NCBI GenBank assembly: GCA_049582065.1
Contig: JBAUTF010000027.1
Span: 1-56,327, forward strand
Reading direction: 5' to 3'
From: DATKSS01 sp049582065
Lineage (GTDB): Bacteria; Chloroflexota; Dormibacteria; Dormibacterales; Dormibacteraceae
Length of the DNA stretch: 56,327 bases
Shown: positions 35,933-44,360 of the stretch, piece by piece
Numbering within the stretch: the stretch's first letter is position 1
Layout of the letters: each line of letters opens with the position of its first letter
Translations under genes and position numbers: made by a program
Notes under the pieces: model-generated
Database searches by the model: none
Told to the model about the DNA's origin: nothing
The model's input: the letters and a program-made list of their open reading frames with translations, nothing else

Positions 35933-36985
35933 TCAGGCCGCGGAGGTGATCATCCCGCCGCCGAGGACCCGGCTTCCCGAGTACAGGACGGCCGCCTGGC
36001 CGGGAGCGGCGCCGAGGAACGGCTCATCGAGTCGCAGGGTGCGCGACTCGTACACCGCGGCGATCGCGGGTGCGTGATAGCGAAGCCGAGCCTCGCATGC
36101 GAGCGGCTCGCGGACGGCGCCGTCGACGAAAGTCATGTCGGTCAGCTCGATGCGCCGGACGGCGAGCTCGTCCTTGCGGCCTACGACCAGCCGGTTCGCC
36201 GCCGGATCCACACGAACGACGTACCAGGGGCCTGGCTCCGACAGGTCGCCAAAACCGCTCCGCTGGCCCACCGTGTACAGCGCCGTCCCGCGATGCCGTC
36301 CGACTTCGCGTCCGCCGGAGTCGACCACCGCGCCCTCCTTGACCGGCAGCTTCTCGGCGAGATATCGTGCGGTCTCTCCGCGCGGTACGAAGCAGATCTC
36401 CTGGCTCTCAGCCTTGTTCGCCACCGGCAGGGCGAACTCTCGTGCGTGCTCGCGGACCTCGCCCTTGGTCATACCTCCCAGCGGAAACACGATGCGGCCG
36501 AGCCGCTCCCGGTCGAGGTGATAGAGCATGTACGACTGGTCCTTCGCCGCATCAACAGCGGTGTGAAGCTCCGCTCCGTCGGCGCCCGCCAGGATACGGG
36601 CGTAATGGCCGGTGGCCAGGCGGTCGAAGCCCAGCTCGAGGACACGCGAAAGCATCAGGTCGAAGCGGACAAACGCGTTGCAGCGCACGCATGGGTTGGG
36701 CGTCCGACCCTCGAGGTAGTCGCGATGGAAGGGCTCGATGACACGCTCACCGAACTCCTTCTCGAGGTTCCAGCAGTAGTAGGGAATGCCGAGCAGCGCT
36801 GCGACGCGCCTCGCGTCTTCCACCGCGGACAAGGAGCAGCATCCTCCGTGGCGCGCCGCCTCTTCCGAGTCGTCGCGGGGCCACTGCTGCAGCGTCACGC
36901 CGACGACCTCGTGGCCCTGCGCCTGGAGCAGCGCCGCCGCGACCGACGAATCCACGCCGCCCGACATGGCGACAGCGACCCTCAT
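35933..36985 (-). CDS. mnmA: tRNA-specific 2-thiouridylase MnmA
   Basis: A 350-residue MnmA of normal length. PP-loop AMSGGVDSSVAA at 6-17, first catalytic Cys in TPNPCVRCN, second in AESQEICF, and the substrate segment DQSYMLYHLDRERL. It thiolates U34 of Lys, Glu and Gln tRNAs in the cytoplasm, taking sulfur from a cysteine desulfurase relay. Its ATG overlaps the stop of the flavin monooxygenase gene (ATGA), though the two functions are not obviously related. Confidence 0.96.
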   Translation of the reverse strand: MRVAVAMSGGVDSSVAAALLQAQGHEVVGVTLQQWPRDDSEEAARHGGCCSLSAVEDARRVAALLGIPYYCWNLEKEFGERVIEPFHRDYLEGRTPNPCVRCNAFVRFDLMLSRVLELGFDRLATGHYARILAGADGAELHTAVDAAKDQSYMLYHLDRERLGRIVFPLGGMTKGEVREHAREFALPVANKAESQEICFVPRGETARYLAEKLPVKEGAVVDSGGREVGRHRGTALYTVGQRSGFGDLSEPGPWYVVRVDPAANRLVVGRKDELAVRRIELTDMTFVDGAVREPLACEARLRYHAPAIAAVYESRTLRLDEPFLGAAPGQAAVLYSGSRVLGGGMITSAA

Positions 36986-38199
36986 GGTCGATCACCGGCG
37001 ATCTGCCGCGCTACGACCTTCGCGTCCTCCCCTACGCCGTAGAGGATCGACGAGCTGTTGTTGGTCAACCAATGCACGCCCACGAAATACAAGCCTGCCA
37101 CGTTCGTGCGACCTGCCACCTGGATCGGAAAACCCATCTCGTCGAAGACCGGTGCCTTGACCCATCGGTAGTCGGGGCGATAGCCACTGGTCCAGATCAC
37201 GGTCCCGACCCCCGCTTGGCGAAGATCGAGCTCGGTAGGAGTGCCGGCGGTAAAGGGTTCCGGCCAATCGAAGTCTGGGGACAGACGGCCGACGCTCTTG
37301 CAGTACACCTGGACGTACCCCCAGAAATCCCTCATGCGGGCGTCGCCGAACGCCACGCTCTGGGCGACGTCATCCGCGAAGCGCATCTTTGGTCCGTCCG
37401 CGCCGAGATAGTGTCCGAGGAGCACCACACCCATCTGGTGGAGAGTGCGGTAGTGAAGATCGTGACCGCCGCGGTGGCCGGTCGACTGAACATTACCGGC
37501 CAGACGCGCGGCAGGCGCCGGTAGGGCAGCCAGCGGCCTGTCGAGAAAACCCGATTGTGCCGACCACCACACGAAGTCCCGGCCCTCGATTCGCCGGGGC
37601 GTCCAGGCACAGCGGCCACACGCGAGATAGACGGTGCGGCCGCTCTCTTGCAGCTCTTCGGCCAGCTGGCATCCTGTTTGCCCGCTGCCGACGACGAGCA
37701 CAGCTCCTGGCGGCAGGCCGCTCGGGTCGCGGTATTCCTCGGCCAGCAGTTGGTGCACGCCGGCCGGTAGATCTTCGGCGCCGGCCGGCCGGTGCGCACG
37801 CTGGAAGGCGCCCGTCGCCACAACCACGGAACGTGCTTTTAGCTCTCGTGATAGCAGCGTGAGGGTGAATATGCCGCCCTCCGAATCCAGCGAGCTGACA
37901 GGATGCATCTCTTCGACTGGAGCATGGAAGGACTGCGCCCACGACTCGAAGTGGCCGATCAGCTCGGACAGTGACATGTAACCATCCGGGTCGGAGCCCG
38001 CGTATGCGCCGCCCGGCAGCCTCACGCTCCAGTTGGGCGTGACGAGACAGAAAGAATCCCACCGCCGGGTGCGCCAGGTCTCGGCGACCCGGCCCGCCTC
38101 GAGGATGACGTGATCGATGTTCGACTGCTTGAGATACCAGCTGGTCGCGAGCCCGGCCTGCCCGCCGCCGATGATGGCGACGTCGACCTCCTCGGTCAC
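36982..38199 (-). CDS. FAD/NAD(P)-binding flavin monooxygenase-like protein
   Basis: A 405-residue oxidoreductase with an FAD Rossmann motif VAIIGGGQAGLATSWYL (8-24), an NADPH motif VLVVGSGQTGCQLAEEL (about 163-179) and the linking ATGAFQ, the layout of class B flavin monooxygenases and related two-dinucleotide enzymes. A late TSGYRPDYRW segment is also typical. Substrate not predictable. It overlaps the NIL-domain gene by 4 nt (GTGA) and so belongs to the same transcript as the sulfur-carrier genes. Confidence 0.85.
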   Translation of the reverse strand: MTEEVDVAIIGGGQAGLATSWYLKQSNIDHVILEAGRVAETWRTRRWDSFCLVTPNWSVRLPGGAYAGSDPDGYMSLSELIGHFESWAQSFHAPVEEMHPVSSLDSEGGIFTLTLLSRELKARSVVVATGAFQRAHRPAGAEDLPAGVHQLLAEEYRDPSGLPPGAVLVVGSGQTGCQLAEELQESGRTVYLACGRCAWTPRRIEGRDFVWWSAQSGFLDRPLAALPAPAARLAGNVQSTGHRGGHDLHYRTLHQMGVVLLGHYLGADGPKMRFADDVAQSVAFGDARMRDFWGYVQVYCKSVGRLSPDFDWPEPFTAGTPTELDLRQAGVGTVIWTSGYRPDYRWVKAPVFDEMGFPIQVAGRTNVAGLYFVGVHWLTNNSSSILYGVGEDAKVVARQIAGDRP

Positions 38200-38435
38200 T
38201 CGACCAGGTCGCCTTCGGCGGGCTCGACCGAGACTCCTTGCGCCTCAAGGTAGGCGACTCCACGGTCCAGCTCGTCCGGCTCGCCGGTGATCTCGAGCAA
38301 GACCCAGCCCTGGTCGCGTGTGACGTCAGCGCGCCTTATGTTCGTCACGATGTCGAACTTTCGGCCGAGCTGATAGATGACCGGCTCCTTGACCCGGTCG
38401 GGACCGAATATCAGCTTGAGCCGGCGTCGCCCCAT
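38196..38435 (-). CDS. NIL-domain protein
   Basis: A 79-residue ferredoxin-fold protein matching the NIL domain: KLIFGPDRVKEPVIYQLGRK, then IVTNIRRADVTRDQGWVLLE and ITGEPDELDRGVAYLEAQGV. NIL domains bind amino acids in the methionine ABC importer MetN and also occur in homocysteine-synthesis proteins. Here it stands alone beside a sulfur carrier and threonine synthase, which points to sulfur-amino-acid metabolism. TAGACT lies 8 nt upstream of the ATG, so it may begin its own transcript. Confidence 0.85.
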   Translation of the reverse strand: MGRRRLKLIFGPDRVKEPVIYQLGRKFDIVTNIRRADVTRDQGWVLLEITGEPDELDRGVAYLEAQGVSVEPAEGDLVE

Positions 38436-38443
38436 CAGTCGGG

Positions 38444-38449
38444 AGTCTA
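38444..38449 (-). promoter_or_regulatory. TAGACT -10 element before the NIL gene
   Basis: TAGACT, 8 nt, ATG, within the 18-bp gap after the sulfur-carrier stop. No Shine-Dalgarno. Confidence 0.4.
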
Positions 38450-38453
38450 AAGC

Positions 38454-38729
38454 TCAGGCGCCTCCAGCCACGGCCGGCACGATCGAGATCTCGTCCTTTT
38501 CGCCAACCCTCGAGCCGAGGCCGGCGCCCAACCGCACGTCCTCGTCGTTGAGGTAGACGTTGACGAACTGCCTCAGGTCGCCGTTTTCGTCGAGAAGGCG
38601 GTCCTTGAAGCCTGGATAGCGAGCGTCCAGCGCCGTGATGGCGGACGCCAGGTCGGTCGCCTCGACCGGTACGGTGACCTGGCCGTCAGACAGGCGGCGG
38701 AGCGGGCCCGGGATGCGAAATTGCGCCAT
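38454..38729 (-). CDS. MoaD/ThiS-like sulfur carrier ending in Gly-Gly-Ala
   Basis: A 91-residue beta-grasp protein with FVNVYLNDEDVRLGAGLGSR and EISIVPAVAGGA, the MoaD/CysO pattern. The family's C-terminal Gly-Gly becomes a thiocarboxylate. Here one extra Ala follows the Gly-Gly, so a protease would have to expose it, as described for HcyS of Wolinella. It sits 3 nt after threonine synthase and before the NIL protein. No JAMM-type (Mec+/HcyD) protease gene is in the window. A CysO- or HcyS-like role fits better than molybdopterin synthesis. Confidence 0.85.
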   Translation of the reverse strand: MAQFRIPGPLRRLSDGQVTVPVEATDLASAITALDARYPGFKDRLLDENGDLRQFVNVYLNDEDVRLGAGLGSRVGEKDEISIVPAVAGGA

Positions 38730-38732
38730 CTT

Positions 38733-39971
38733 CTAAATATTCACCATTTCGCGAAACGACTTTAGCGTCGGATCTATTTCCGTCCTCTTCGAATGTCCGT
38801 TGGCGGATGTCAGCACGTCAGCCGTCTTCAGGCCGTGCCCGGTGACGTAAGCGACCACGACCTCGTCGCCTTTCCAGCGGCCTGCGCGCGCCAGCTTGGC
38901 GAGCACCCCGATGGTCACGCCACCGGCCGTTTCCGTGAAGATCCCCTCGGTCCGTGCCAGCAACCGGATCGCATCGACTATCTCCTCCTCAGTCACCGCC
39001 TCCACCACACCTCCGGTCTCTCGGGCGATGCGGTTCACGTACATACCGTCGGATGGGTTGCCGATGGCGATCGATCGCGCGATGGTGTTCGGCTTGACCG
39101 GAAGCACCCGCTCCGGAGTGTCAGAGTGGAAGGCGTTGTACACGGGGGCGCAGCCAAGCGCCTGGGCCCCCGTGAAGGCCGGCACGCGGTCCTCTTTGAC
39201 GAGCCCGTACTCGACGAGCTCGCGAGCCGCCTGCCGGTGGCGCACGAACTGGCAGCCGCTCGCGATCGGGACGACGATCTCGTCCGGGAGCTTCCAGCCG
39301 AGCTGCTCGGCCGTCTCGAAGGTTAGGGTCTTCGAACCCTCGGCATAGAAGGGCCTGATGTTGATGTTGCAGAACGCCCAGGGCGTGGATTCGACGAGCT
39401 GGCTGCAGAGGCGGTTGACCTCGTCGTAGTTGCCGCGCACGGCGATCATGTTGGGATCGAACACCCCGATGCTGGCGACCTTGGCGGGCTCGAGGTCGAC
39501 CGGGATGAAAACGAAGCACTCGAGGCCGGCGCGCGCCGCGTAGGCCGCGACCGAGTTGGCGAGGTTGCCCGTCGAGGCGCAGGCGATCGTCTCGAACCCA
39601 TGCGAGCGCGCCCAGCTGATGGCGACCGACACGACCCGGTCCTTGAACGAGTTGGTCGGATTCATGCTGTCGTTCTTCAGGTATAGGTTGCGCAGGCCGA
39701 GCTCCTCGCCCAGCCGGTCGGCCTTGACGAGCGGAGTCAAGCCCTCGCCCAGCGTGACGACCGGCACCGATTCCTCCACCGGCAGCAGGTCTCGATATCG
39801 CCACATGGACTTCGGGCCCTGCTCGATGCGCTCGCGAGACACCACCTTCTTCAAGGCCGCCTGGTCGTAGACGACGTCGAGAGGTCCGAAGCACATCTCG
39901 CAGACGTGAGTCGCCTGGAGCTCATACTCCGCCCCGCATTCGCGGCAACGCAAACCGAGCAGCTTCGGCAC
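38733..39971 (-). CDS. thrC: Threonine synthase
   Basis: A 412-residue PLP enzyme of fold type II. The N-terminal rubredoxin-like zinc knuckle (LRCRECGAEYELQATHVCEMC), PLP-lysine in NPTNSFKDRVVS, and the phosphate-binding loop region after ACASTGNLANSVAAYAA are visible. It converts O-phosphohomoserine to threonine. I choose GTG at 39971 because homology starts there and TAAACT lies 7 nt upstream; the frame continues to a GTG at 40019. Divergent members act in cysteine or homocysteine synthesis, worth keeping in mind beside a sulfur carrier. Confidence 0.9.
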   Translation of the reverse strand: MPKLLGLRCRECGAEYELQATHVCEMCFGPLDVVYDQAALKKVVSRERIEQGPKSMWRYRDLLPVEESVPVVTLGEGLTPLVKADRLGEELGLRNLYLKNDSMNPTNSFKDRVVSVAISWARSHGFETIACASTGNLANSVAAYAARAGLECFVFIPVDLEPAKVASIGVFDPNMIAVRGNYDEVNRLCSQLVESTPWAFCNINIRPFYAEGSKTLTFETAEQLGWKLPDEIVVPIASGCQFVRHRQAARELVEYGLVKEDRVPAFTGAQALGCAPVYNAFHSDTPERVLPVKPNTIARSIAIGNPSDGMYVNRIARETGGVVEAVTEEEIVDAIRLLARTEGIFTETAGGVTIGVLAKLARAGRWKGDEVVVAYVTGHGLKTADVLTSANGHSKRTEIDPTLKSFREMVNI

Positions 39972-39978
39972 GGGGCTC

Positions 39979-39984
39979 AGTTTA
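39979..39984 (-). promoter_or_regulatory. TAAACT -10 element before thrC
   Basis: TAAACT, 7 nt, GTG. It supports the internal GTG at 39971 as the true thrC start. Confidence 0.45.
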
Positions 39985-40082
39985 GAAGGACGGTCAGGGT
40001 GGGCTGGGTCGTACACCACACCCCATCCTGTGCTGCGACCACTCCCGCGCTGCGCGCCGGGGCCCCGGCGGACGTGGGGAAG

Positions 40083-40823
40083 TCACCTCGCGTCTCTCAC
40101 CTCCAACCACCACTCGAAACTGACGCCGGGCTCGAGCAGGGGCGGCGGCGCCTCCGGGTCCGGCCGGTCGTTCCCCCCGGTCGCCGGCTCGATCGCGACC
40201 TGCCGGTACCCGCCCAGATCCCCGTTGCACACCCACACCCCGACGTACGGTGTCAGCTCTCGATCCCAACCCACCTCCACGGCCGCCCCCGACCCCCATC
40301 GCAGCCCGGCCCGGTCGACCGACCCACGAGCGAGGAACACCTTCGTGCTCGAACCTTCCGGAACGTGAGCCAGCCGCTCACCATCCGGCACCCCGATCTC
40401 CATTCCCGGCTCGTACCGGAAGAGCGGATGAGCGCACCAGTAAGCCGCGAGAGGAACCGCCCCCCGATTGGTGTACCTGTACGAAACCGAGACCGCCGCC
40501 CGCGCGAGCTCGATCGAGCGCTCGAGCTTCCACGGCAGCAGACGCCCCGAACACGTCATCACCGCCGAGGCAGCGCTCGACTCCACCACCGACCAGGGCA
40601 GCCGCCACGCCTCCCCGTGGTCGGGCAGCGGCCCCGTCGCCTCCACGTTCGGCACCATCTCGTCCCAACCGAACGCCCCCGCATCGACATAACCCAACGC
40701 ATCCGGCTCGTCGACCCCGATGCCCTGGTCGAGCAGCTCCCATCCGCCCAGGCGCAGCGATGTGATCCGCCCGCCCCGCTCCGGCCTGATCTGCATCTCC
40801 CACGGACCTCCCAGCAACCTCAC
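40083..40823 (-). CDS. Aldose 1-epimerase-like (galactose mutarotase fold) protein
   Basis: A 246-residue protein resembling the mutarotase-like beta-sandwich: ERGGRITSLRLGGWELL near the start, W-D-E-M-V-P-N-V, the WCAHPLFRYEPG segment with the likely catalytic His, and an IEPATGGNDRP loop. Members act on sugar anomers, but many are of unknown substrate. The chosen GTG gives MRLLGGPWEMQIRPERGG; an ATG ten codons in is also possible. Divergent from the phosphoesterase, sharing a symmetric promoter element. Confidence 0.75.
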   Translation of the reverse strand: MRLLGGPWEMQIRPERGGRITSLRLGGWELLDQGIGVDEPDALGYVDAGAFGWDEMVPNVEATGPLPDHGEAWRLPWSVVESSAASAVMTCSGRLLPWKLERSIELARAAVSVSYRYTNRGAVPLAAYWCAHPLFRYEPGMEIGVPDGERLAHVPEGSSTKVFLARGSVDRAGLRWGSGAAVEVGWDRELTPYVGVWVCNGDLGGYRQVAIEPATGGNDRPDPEAPPPLLEPGVSFEWWLEVRDAR

Positions 40824-40833
40824 AGCGGCTCGG

Positions 40834-40843
40834 ATCGTAGGCT
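40834..40843. promoter_or_regulatory. Symmetric bidirectional -10 element between epimerase and phosphoesterase genes
   Basis: ATCGTAGGCT reads TAGGCT rightwards, 7 nt before the phosphoesterase ATG, and TACGAT leftwards, 10 nt before the epimerase GTG, sharing the central TA. Third instance of the ANNNTANNNT layout. Confidence 0.5.
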
Positions 40844-40850
40844 CGTAGCG

Positions 40851-41768
40851 ATGAGGTTTGCCGCCCTGGCTCTCAGCGCCGTCCTGCTCGCCGCGTGCGC
40901 ACCGAAATCCGCCGCGTACATCAGCCCCGTACCCACTCCGATCCCGACGCCGGCCGCCCAATCACAGCCGAGCCCCTCCCCGCAGCCGTCTCCTACGCCG
41001 GACCCGACGCACGTGTTCGTGATCGTCATGGAGAACCGGAGCTTCGCGCAGGTGGCCGGCAACAGCTACATCGCGCACCTCGCGACGCAGTACGGCGTCG
41101 CCACCAACTATCACGGCGTTTCCCATCCGAGCCTGCCCAACTACCTCGCGCTCACGTCCGGCAGCACCTGGGGCATCGCCGACGACGGCTTCCACGCGCT
41201 GCCGGCGGGCGGTCTAGGCTCCGAGCTCAGCGCTGCGGGGATCGATTGGCGCGCCTACATGGAGGGCATGACCCGCACCTGCTTCAACAGCCCTTACCCG
41301 TACGCGCTCAAGCACGACCCGTTCGCGTACTACGGAGCATCGTGCCCCGCGCAGGTGGTTGCGTTCAGCCGGTTCGCATCCGACATGTCCGGCACGGTGC
41401 CGAGGTTCGTGTGGATCACTCCGGACCTCTGCCACGACGGCCACGATTGCTCAAACGCTGTGGCGGAGAGCTGGCTTGCGCAGACCGTGCCGCTGATACT
41501 CGCCACGCCCGCATGGCAGGACAACGGCCTGCTCTTGATCACGTGGGACGAAGGCGAGGACAGCGCCAACTCCGTCCTGACCCTGGTCATCCAGCCCAAC
41601 CCGCTCCTCCACCAGAGCAGCCGGCCCTACAACCACTACTCGCTCCTGGCCACGATCGAAGACGAGCTCGGCGTCCCGCGGTTGGGAGAGGCTGCGCAGG
41701 CGAGCCCCATGTCGGACCTGCTGGCCACCCCCCCGGTCCCGCCGCTGCGCCATAACCAGACGGGCTAG
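40851..41768 (+). CDS. Secreted lipoprotein phosphoesterase (acid phosphatase / PLC-like)
   Basis: A 305-residue protein with a clear lipobox (LSAVLLAAC, Cys16), a Pro/Ser/Thr linker to about 52, then an alkaline-phosphatase-superfamily esterase: VFVIVMENRSF, SHPSLPNYLALTSGS, ITPDLCHDGHDC and LLITWDEGED. These are the metal-binding motifs of the AcpA/phospholipase C family. It should work outside the membrane on phosphate esters. ATG at 40851 marks the signal peptide start. Its TAG shares CTAG with the convergent MenC-like stop. Confidence 0.88.
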   Translation: MRFAALALSAVLLAACAPKSAAYISPVPTPIPTPAAQSQPSPSPQPSPTPDPTHVFVIVMENRSFAQVAGNSYIAHLATQYGVATNYHGVSHPSLPNYLALTSGSTWGIADDGFHALPAGGLGSELSAAGIDWRAYMEGMTRTCFNSPYPYALKHDPFAYYGASCPAQVVAFSRFASDMSGTVPRFVWITPDLCHDGHDCSNAVAESWLAQTVPLILATPAWQDNGLLLITWDEGEDSANSVLTLVIQPNPLLHQSSRPYNHYSLLATIEDELGVPRLGEAAQASPMSDLLATPPVPPLRHNQTG

Positions 41769-42874
41769 CTCGCGGCGCGGATCGTCTCCTTCCAGTAGGT
41801 GATCGCCTCGAGATACTCGAGGTCGACGGTGACACCCAAGCCTGGCCCGGTCGGGACCGTCAACCGCCCTTCCTTGAGAACGAACGGCTCCGTGATGTCG
41901 CGGCGGTAGTAGCGGTCCGACGCGGACGTGTCCCCGGGCAGGGTGAAGTTCTTCATCGCGGCCATGGCGACGTTGCCGGCCCGGCCGATGCCGGTCTCGA
42001 GCATTCCGCCCATCCATACCGGTACCCCTCGTTCGGCGCACACGTCGTGGATCCTGCGCCCTTCCAGGTAGCCGCCGACCCGGCCTGGCTTGACGTTGAT
42101 GATCCGGCAGGCGCCGAGCGCGATGGCGTCGGTCGCGGCCTGGGCAGACGTGATGGACTCGTCGAGACAAATCGGGGTGCGCACCATCTTCGCCACCTCG
42201 GCGTGCGCGAGCACCTGCTCTTCGGGCAGCGGCTGTTCGATGAGGAGCAGGCCGAACGGGTCGAGCTCCGCGAGATGGCGGGCGTCTGAGGCCCTGTACG
42301 CGGTGTTGGCATCGACCTGGAGCGGCACCGGGCCGAACCGCTCTCGCACGGCGCGGACGGGTTCGATGTCCCATCCCGGCTTGATCTTGAGCTTGATGCG
42401 CCGGTAGCCCTGCTCGATGTAGCCGCCGACTGTATCGAGAAGGTCGGGGATGGACTTGTGGATGCCAACCGAAACACCGCAGTCCACCGCTGGGCGCACC
42501 GCGCCGAAGAACTGCCCGAACGACTCGCCGCGAGCCCGCAGCTCCGCGTCCAGCAGGGCCATCTCGATCGTCGACTTCGCCATCTGGTGGCCGTGCACCG
42601 GGCGCAGAACGCTCGAGACGTCGGCCGCCGTGACCTCCGCCTTGGAGAAGAGTCGCGGCAGCAGGTGGTGGATCAGCACGTGCTGCGCCTCGTCGACGTA
42701 CTCGGACGAGTAGGTCGGCTCCTCGCCTGCGACGCACTCCCCCCACCCTTCGCCTTCGTCCGTGGTCGCTCTCAGGAGCAGGATGTCACGCTCGGTCTGG
42801 ACCCCGAATGAGGTCTCGAACGGCGCGACCAGGGACATCCTGATGCGCCGCAGCTCGACCGCCTCGAGCTTCAT
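41765..42874 (-). CDS. MenC-like enolase-superfamily enzyme (o-succinylbenzoate synthase / N-acylamino acid racemase type)
   Basis: A 369-residue muconate-lactonising-type enolase member. Catalytic Lys pair in RRIKLKIKPGWD, metal ligands in PLQVDANTAY, LIEQPLPEEQ and CLDESITS, and second Lys in INVKPGRVGG; GMLETGIGRAGN closes the barrel. The sequence style is that of type 2 MenC/NAAAR. With chorismate-pathway genes just upstream, menaquinone synthesis is tempting, but no other men gene is present, so an acylamino acid racemase role is equally possible. ATGA overlap with the aldo/keto reductase. Confidence 0.85.
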   Translation of the reverse strand: MKLEAVELRRIRMSLVAPFETSFGVQTERDILLLRATTDEGEGWGECVAGEEPTYSSEYVDEAQHVLIHHLLPRLFSKAEVTAADVSSVLRPVHGHQMAKSTIEMALLDAELRARGESFGQFFGAVRPAVDCGVSVGIHKSIPDLLDTVGGYIEQGYRRIKLKIKPGWDIEPVRAVRERFGPVPLQVDANTAYRASDARHLAELDPFGLLLIEQPLPEEQVLAHAEVAKMVRTPICLDESITSAQAATDAIALGACRIINVKPGRVGGYLEGRRIHDVCAERGVPVWMGGMLETGIGRAGNVAMAAMKNFTLPGDTSASDRYYRRDITEPFVLKEGRLTVPTGPGLGVTVDLEYLEAITYWKETIRAAS

Positions 42875-43767
42875 GCGCTCAGCCCATCCAGCTGCCCGAT
42901 CTCGTCGTCGCTCAGCGTCAGGTCGGCCGCGGCGGCGTTCTCCTCGACCTGGCGGACGCTCGACGCCCCGGGAATTGCGACCACGTTCGGCATGCGGATC
43001 AGCCAGGCGAGCGAAACCTGCGACGGGGTTGCGCCGTGACGCCCAGCGATCTCTCGCAACGCCGCGACCAGAGGACCCCACCGCGCACGGCCCGCCGGCC
43101 TGAAGTCGGCTCTCATCCGGCGGAAGTTCTTGGGCGCCGCTTCCTGGTACTTGCCGGAGAGCAGTCCCTGGCCAAGCGGGCTGTAGGCGATGACGATCCT
43201 GCCGGTGCGCTGCGCCCATGGCACCAGCTCGTTCTGCGGGTCGCGCTGGACAAGGCTGAAACGGACCTGGTTCGAGAGCACGGGGCCGCCGAAGGCCTGC
43301 TCGCACTCCTGCCATGCGCCCAGCTCATGGTTGCTGACGCCGACGTGCCTGACCAGGCCCTCGTCGACCAGCCGCTTCAGCCGCGGCATGGTCGCGCGGG
43401 GAGGAAACAGGGGGCTCGGAAAGTGCTGCTGATACAGGTCGATGTGGTCGATACCCAGCCTGTGGGCGCTGCCCCGGGCGCGGCGATCGACCATGAAGGG
43501 AAGACCGATCGGAAGCAGCTTGGTGGCGAGGAAGACCTCATCGCGCCGCCCCCGGATCGCCTCGCCGACGATCCGCTCCGAGCGGCCGAACCCATACATC
43601 TCGGCTGTGTCGATCAAATTGATCCCCAGGTCCAGGGCGCGCTTCGCGATCACCTGCGCGACGCCGCTCGCGAACTCTCGCCCATACCCCCACTCGCGCG
43701 AGCCGAACTGCCACGTTCCGAGCCCGATCGCGGAAAGGCGAACCCCGCCCACCTCGACGTACCTCAT
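42871..43767 (-). CDS. Aldo/keto reductase
   Basis: A 298-residue TIM-barrel NADP(H) oxidoreductase. Catalytic tetrad elements are NLIDTAEMYGFGRSE (Asp, Tyr), ATKLLP (Lys) and the DLYQQHF strand (the usual His is replaced within this stretch but nearby residues fit), plus GVSNHELGAW and IPGASSVRQVEENAAA for cofactor binding. Substrate unknown. It overlaps both neighbours by 4 nt, so it is translated as part of the aromatic operon's tail. Confidence 0.9.
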   Translation of the reverse strand: MRYVEVGGVRLSAIGLGTWQFGSREWGYGREFASGVAQVIAKRALDLGINLIDTAEMYGFGRSERIVGEAIRGRRDEVFLATKLLPIGLPFMVDRRARGSAHRLGIDHIDLYQQHFPSPLFPPRATMPRLKRLVDEGLVRHVGVSNHELGAWQECEQAFGGPVLSNQVRFSLVQRDPQNELVPWAQRTGRIVIAYSPLGQGLLSGKYQEAAPKNFRRMRADFRPAGRARWGPLVAALREIAGRHGATPSQVSLAWLIRMPNVVAIPGASSVRQVEENAAAADLTLSDDEIGQLDGLSA

Positions 43768-44360
43768 GCATCGCCTTCCGCAAGCCGGTCGTACACCATC
43801 TGGGACCAGGACTCCATGCCCAGGTAGTAGATGCGCATCTCATCCAGGGTAAGCAACTCGCCCGCCAGCTTGTCAGTCTCCCGGATGCTGATCTTCGGCG
43901 TGTCACCGTCGACCACGAACACGACCCCGAGATGCACCTTCGACACAGGCGACGAGTCGTCGTTCAAGAGGCCGATCAGCCTGGCCTCGAACCGGCCGTC
44001 GTAGATCACCTCTTCCTGCCACTCGCGCTTGAGACCGTCGATGATGGGGTCGCCCGCCTCCAGGTCTCCAGGGTTGATGTGGCCGCCGACGCCGAGCGAA
44101 TACTGCTTGCGAAGCCGCTTCTCGGAAGACGCGCGAAGGCGGTGCGTCAAGAAGTAATGGTCGCCGTGGCGGAACACCACGTACGGGATGATCTGCTGAA
44201 AGCTCGGGTCGTCTTCGACCTCCGAGCGCGGCTTGAAGAAATGGCGCTCGCGGATCACGGCCTGGTGTCGCTCGAGGTCCTGGCTGACGAACCCGTGCCA
44301 GGCGCCGTCGGGAAAGATCTCATCCCTCTTGACGCACAGGACCTGCTCGGATCCCGCCAT
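43764..44360 (-). CDS. NUDIX-fold hydrolase
   Basis: A 198-residue protein. The Nudix box is recognisable as GGHINPGDLEAGD followed by LKREWQEEVIYDG, with the R-E-x-x-E-E core intact. An N-terminal part of about 60 residues precedes it. Nudix enzymes cleave nucleoside diphosphates linked to another moiety; the target is unknown. Its ATG directly follows the stop of the B3/B4 gene (TGAATG). Confidence 0.82.
   Translation of the reverse strand: MAGSEQVLCVKRDEIFPDGAWHGFVSQDLERHQAVIRERHFFKPRSEVEDDPSFQQIIPYVVFRHGDHYFLTHRLRASSEKRLRKQYSLGVGGHINPGDLEAGDPIIDGLKREWQEEVIYDGRFEARLIGLLNDDSSPVSKVHLGVVFVVDGDTPKISIRETDKLAGELLTLDEMRIYYLGMESWSQMVYDRLAEGDA

Noticed and set aside
39972..40019. Longer thrC start (GTG at 40019)
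   Set aside because: The extra 16 residues have no family match, and TAAACT at 39984-39979 fits a start at 39971.
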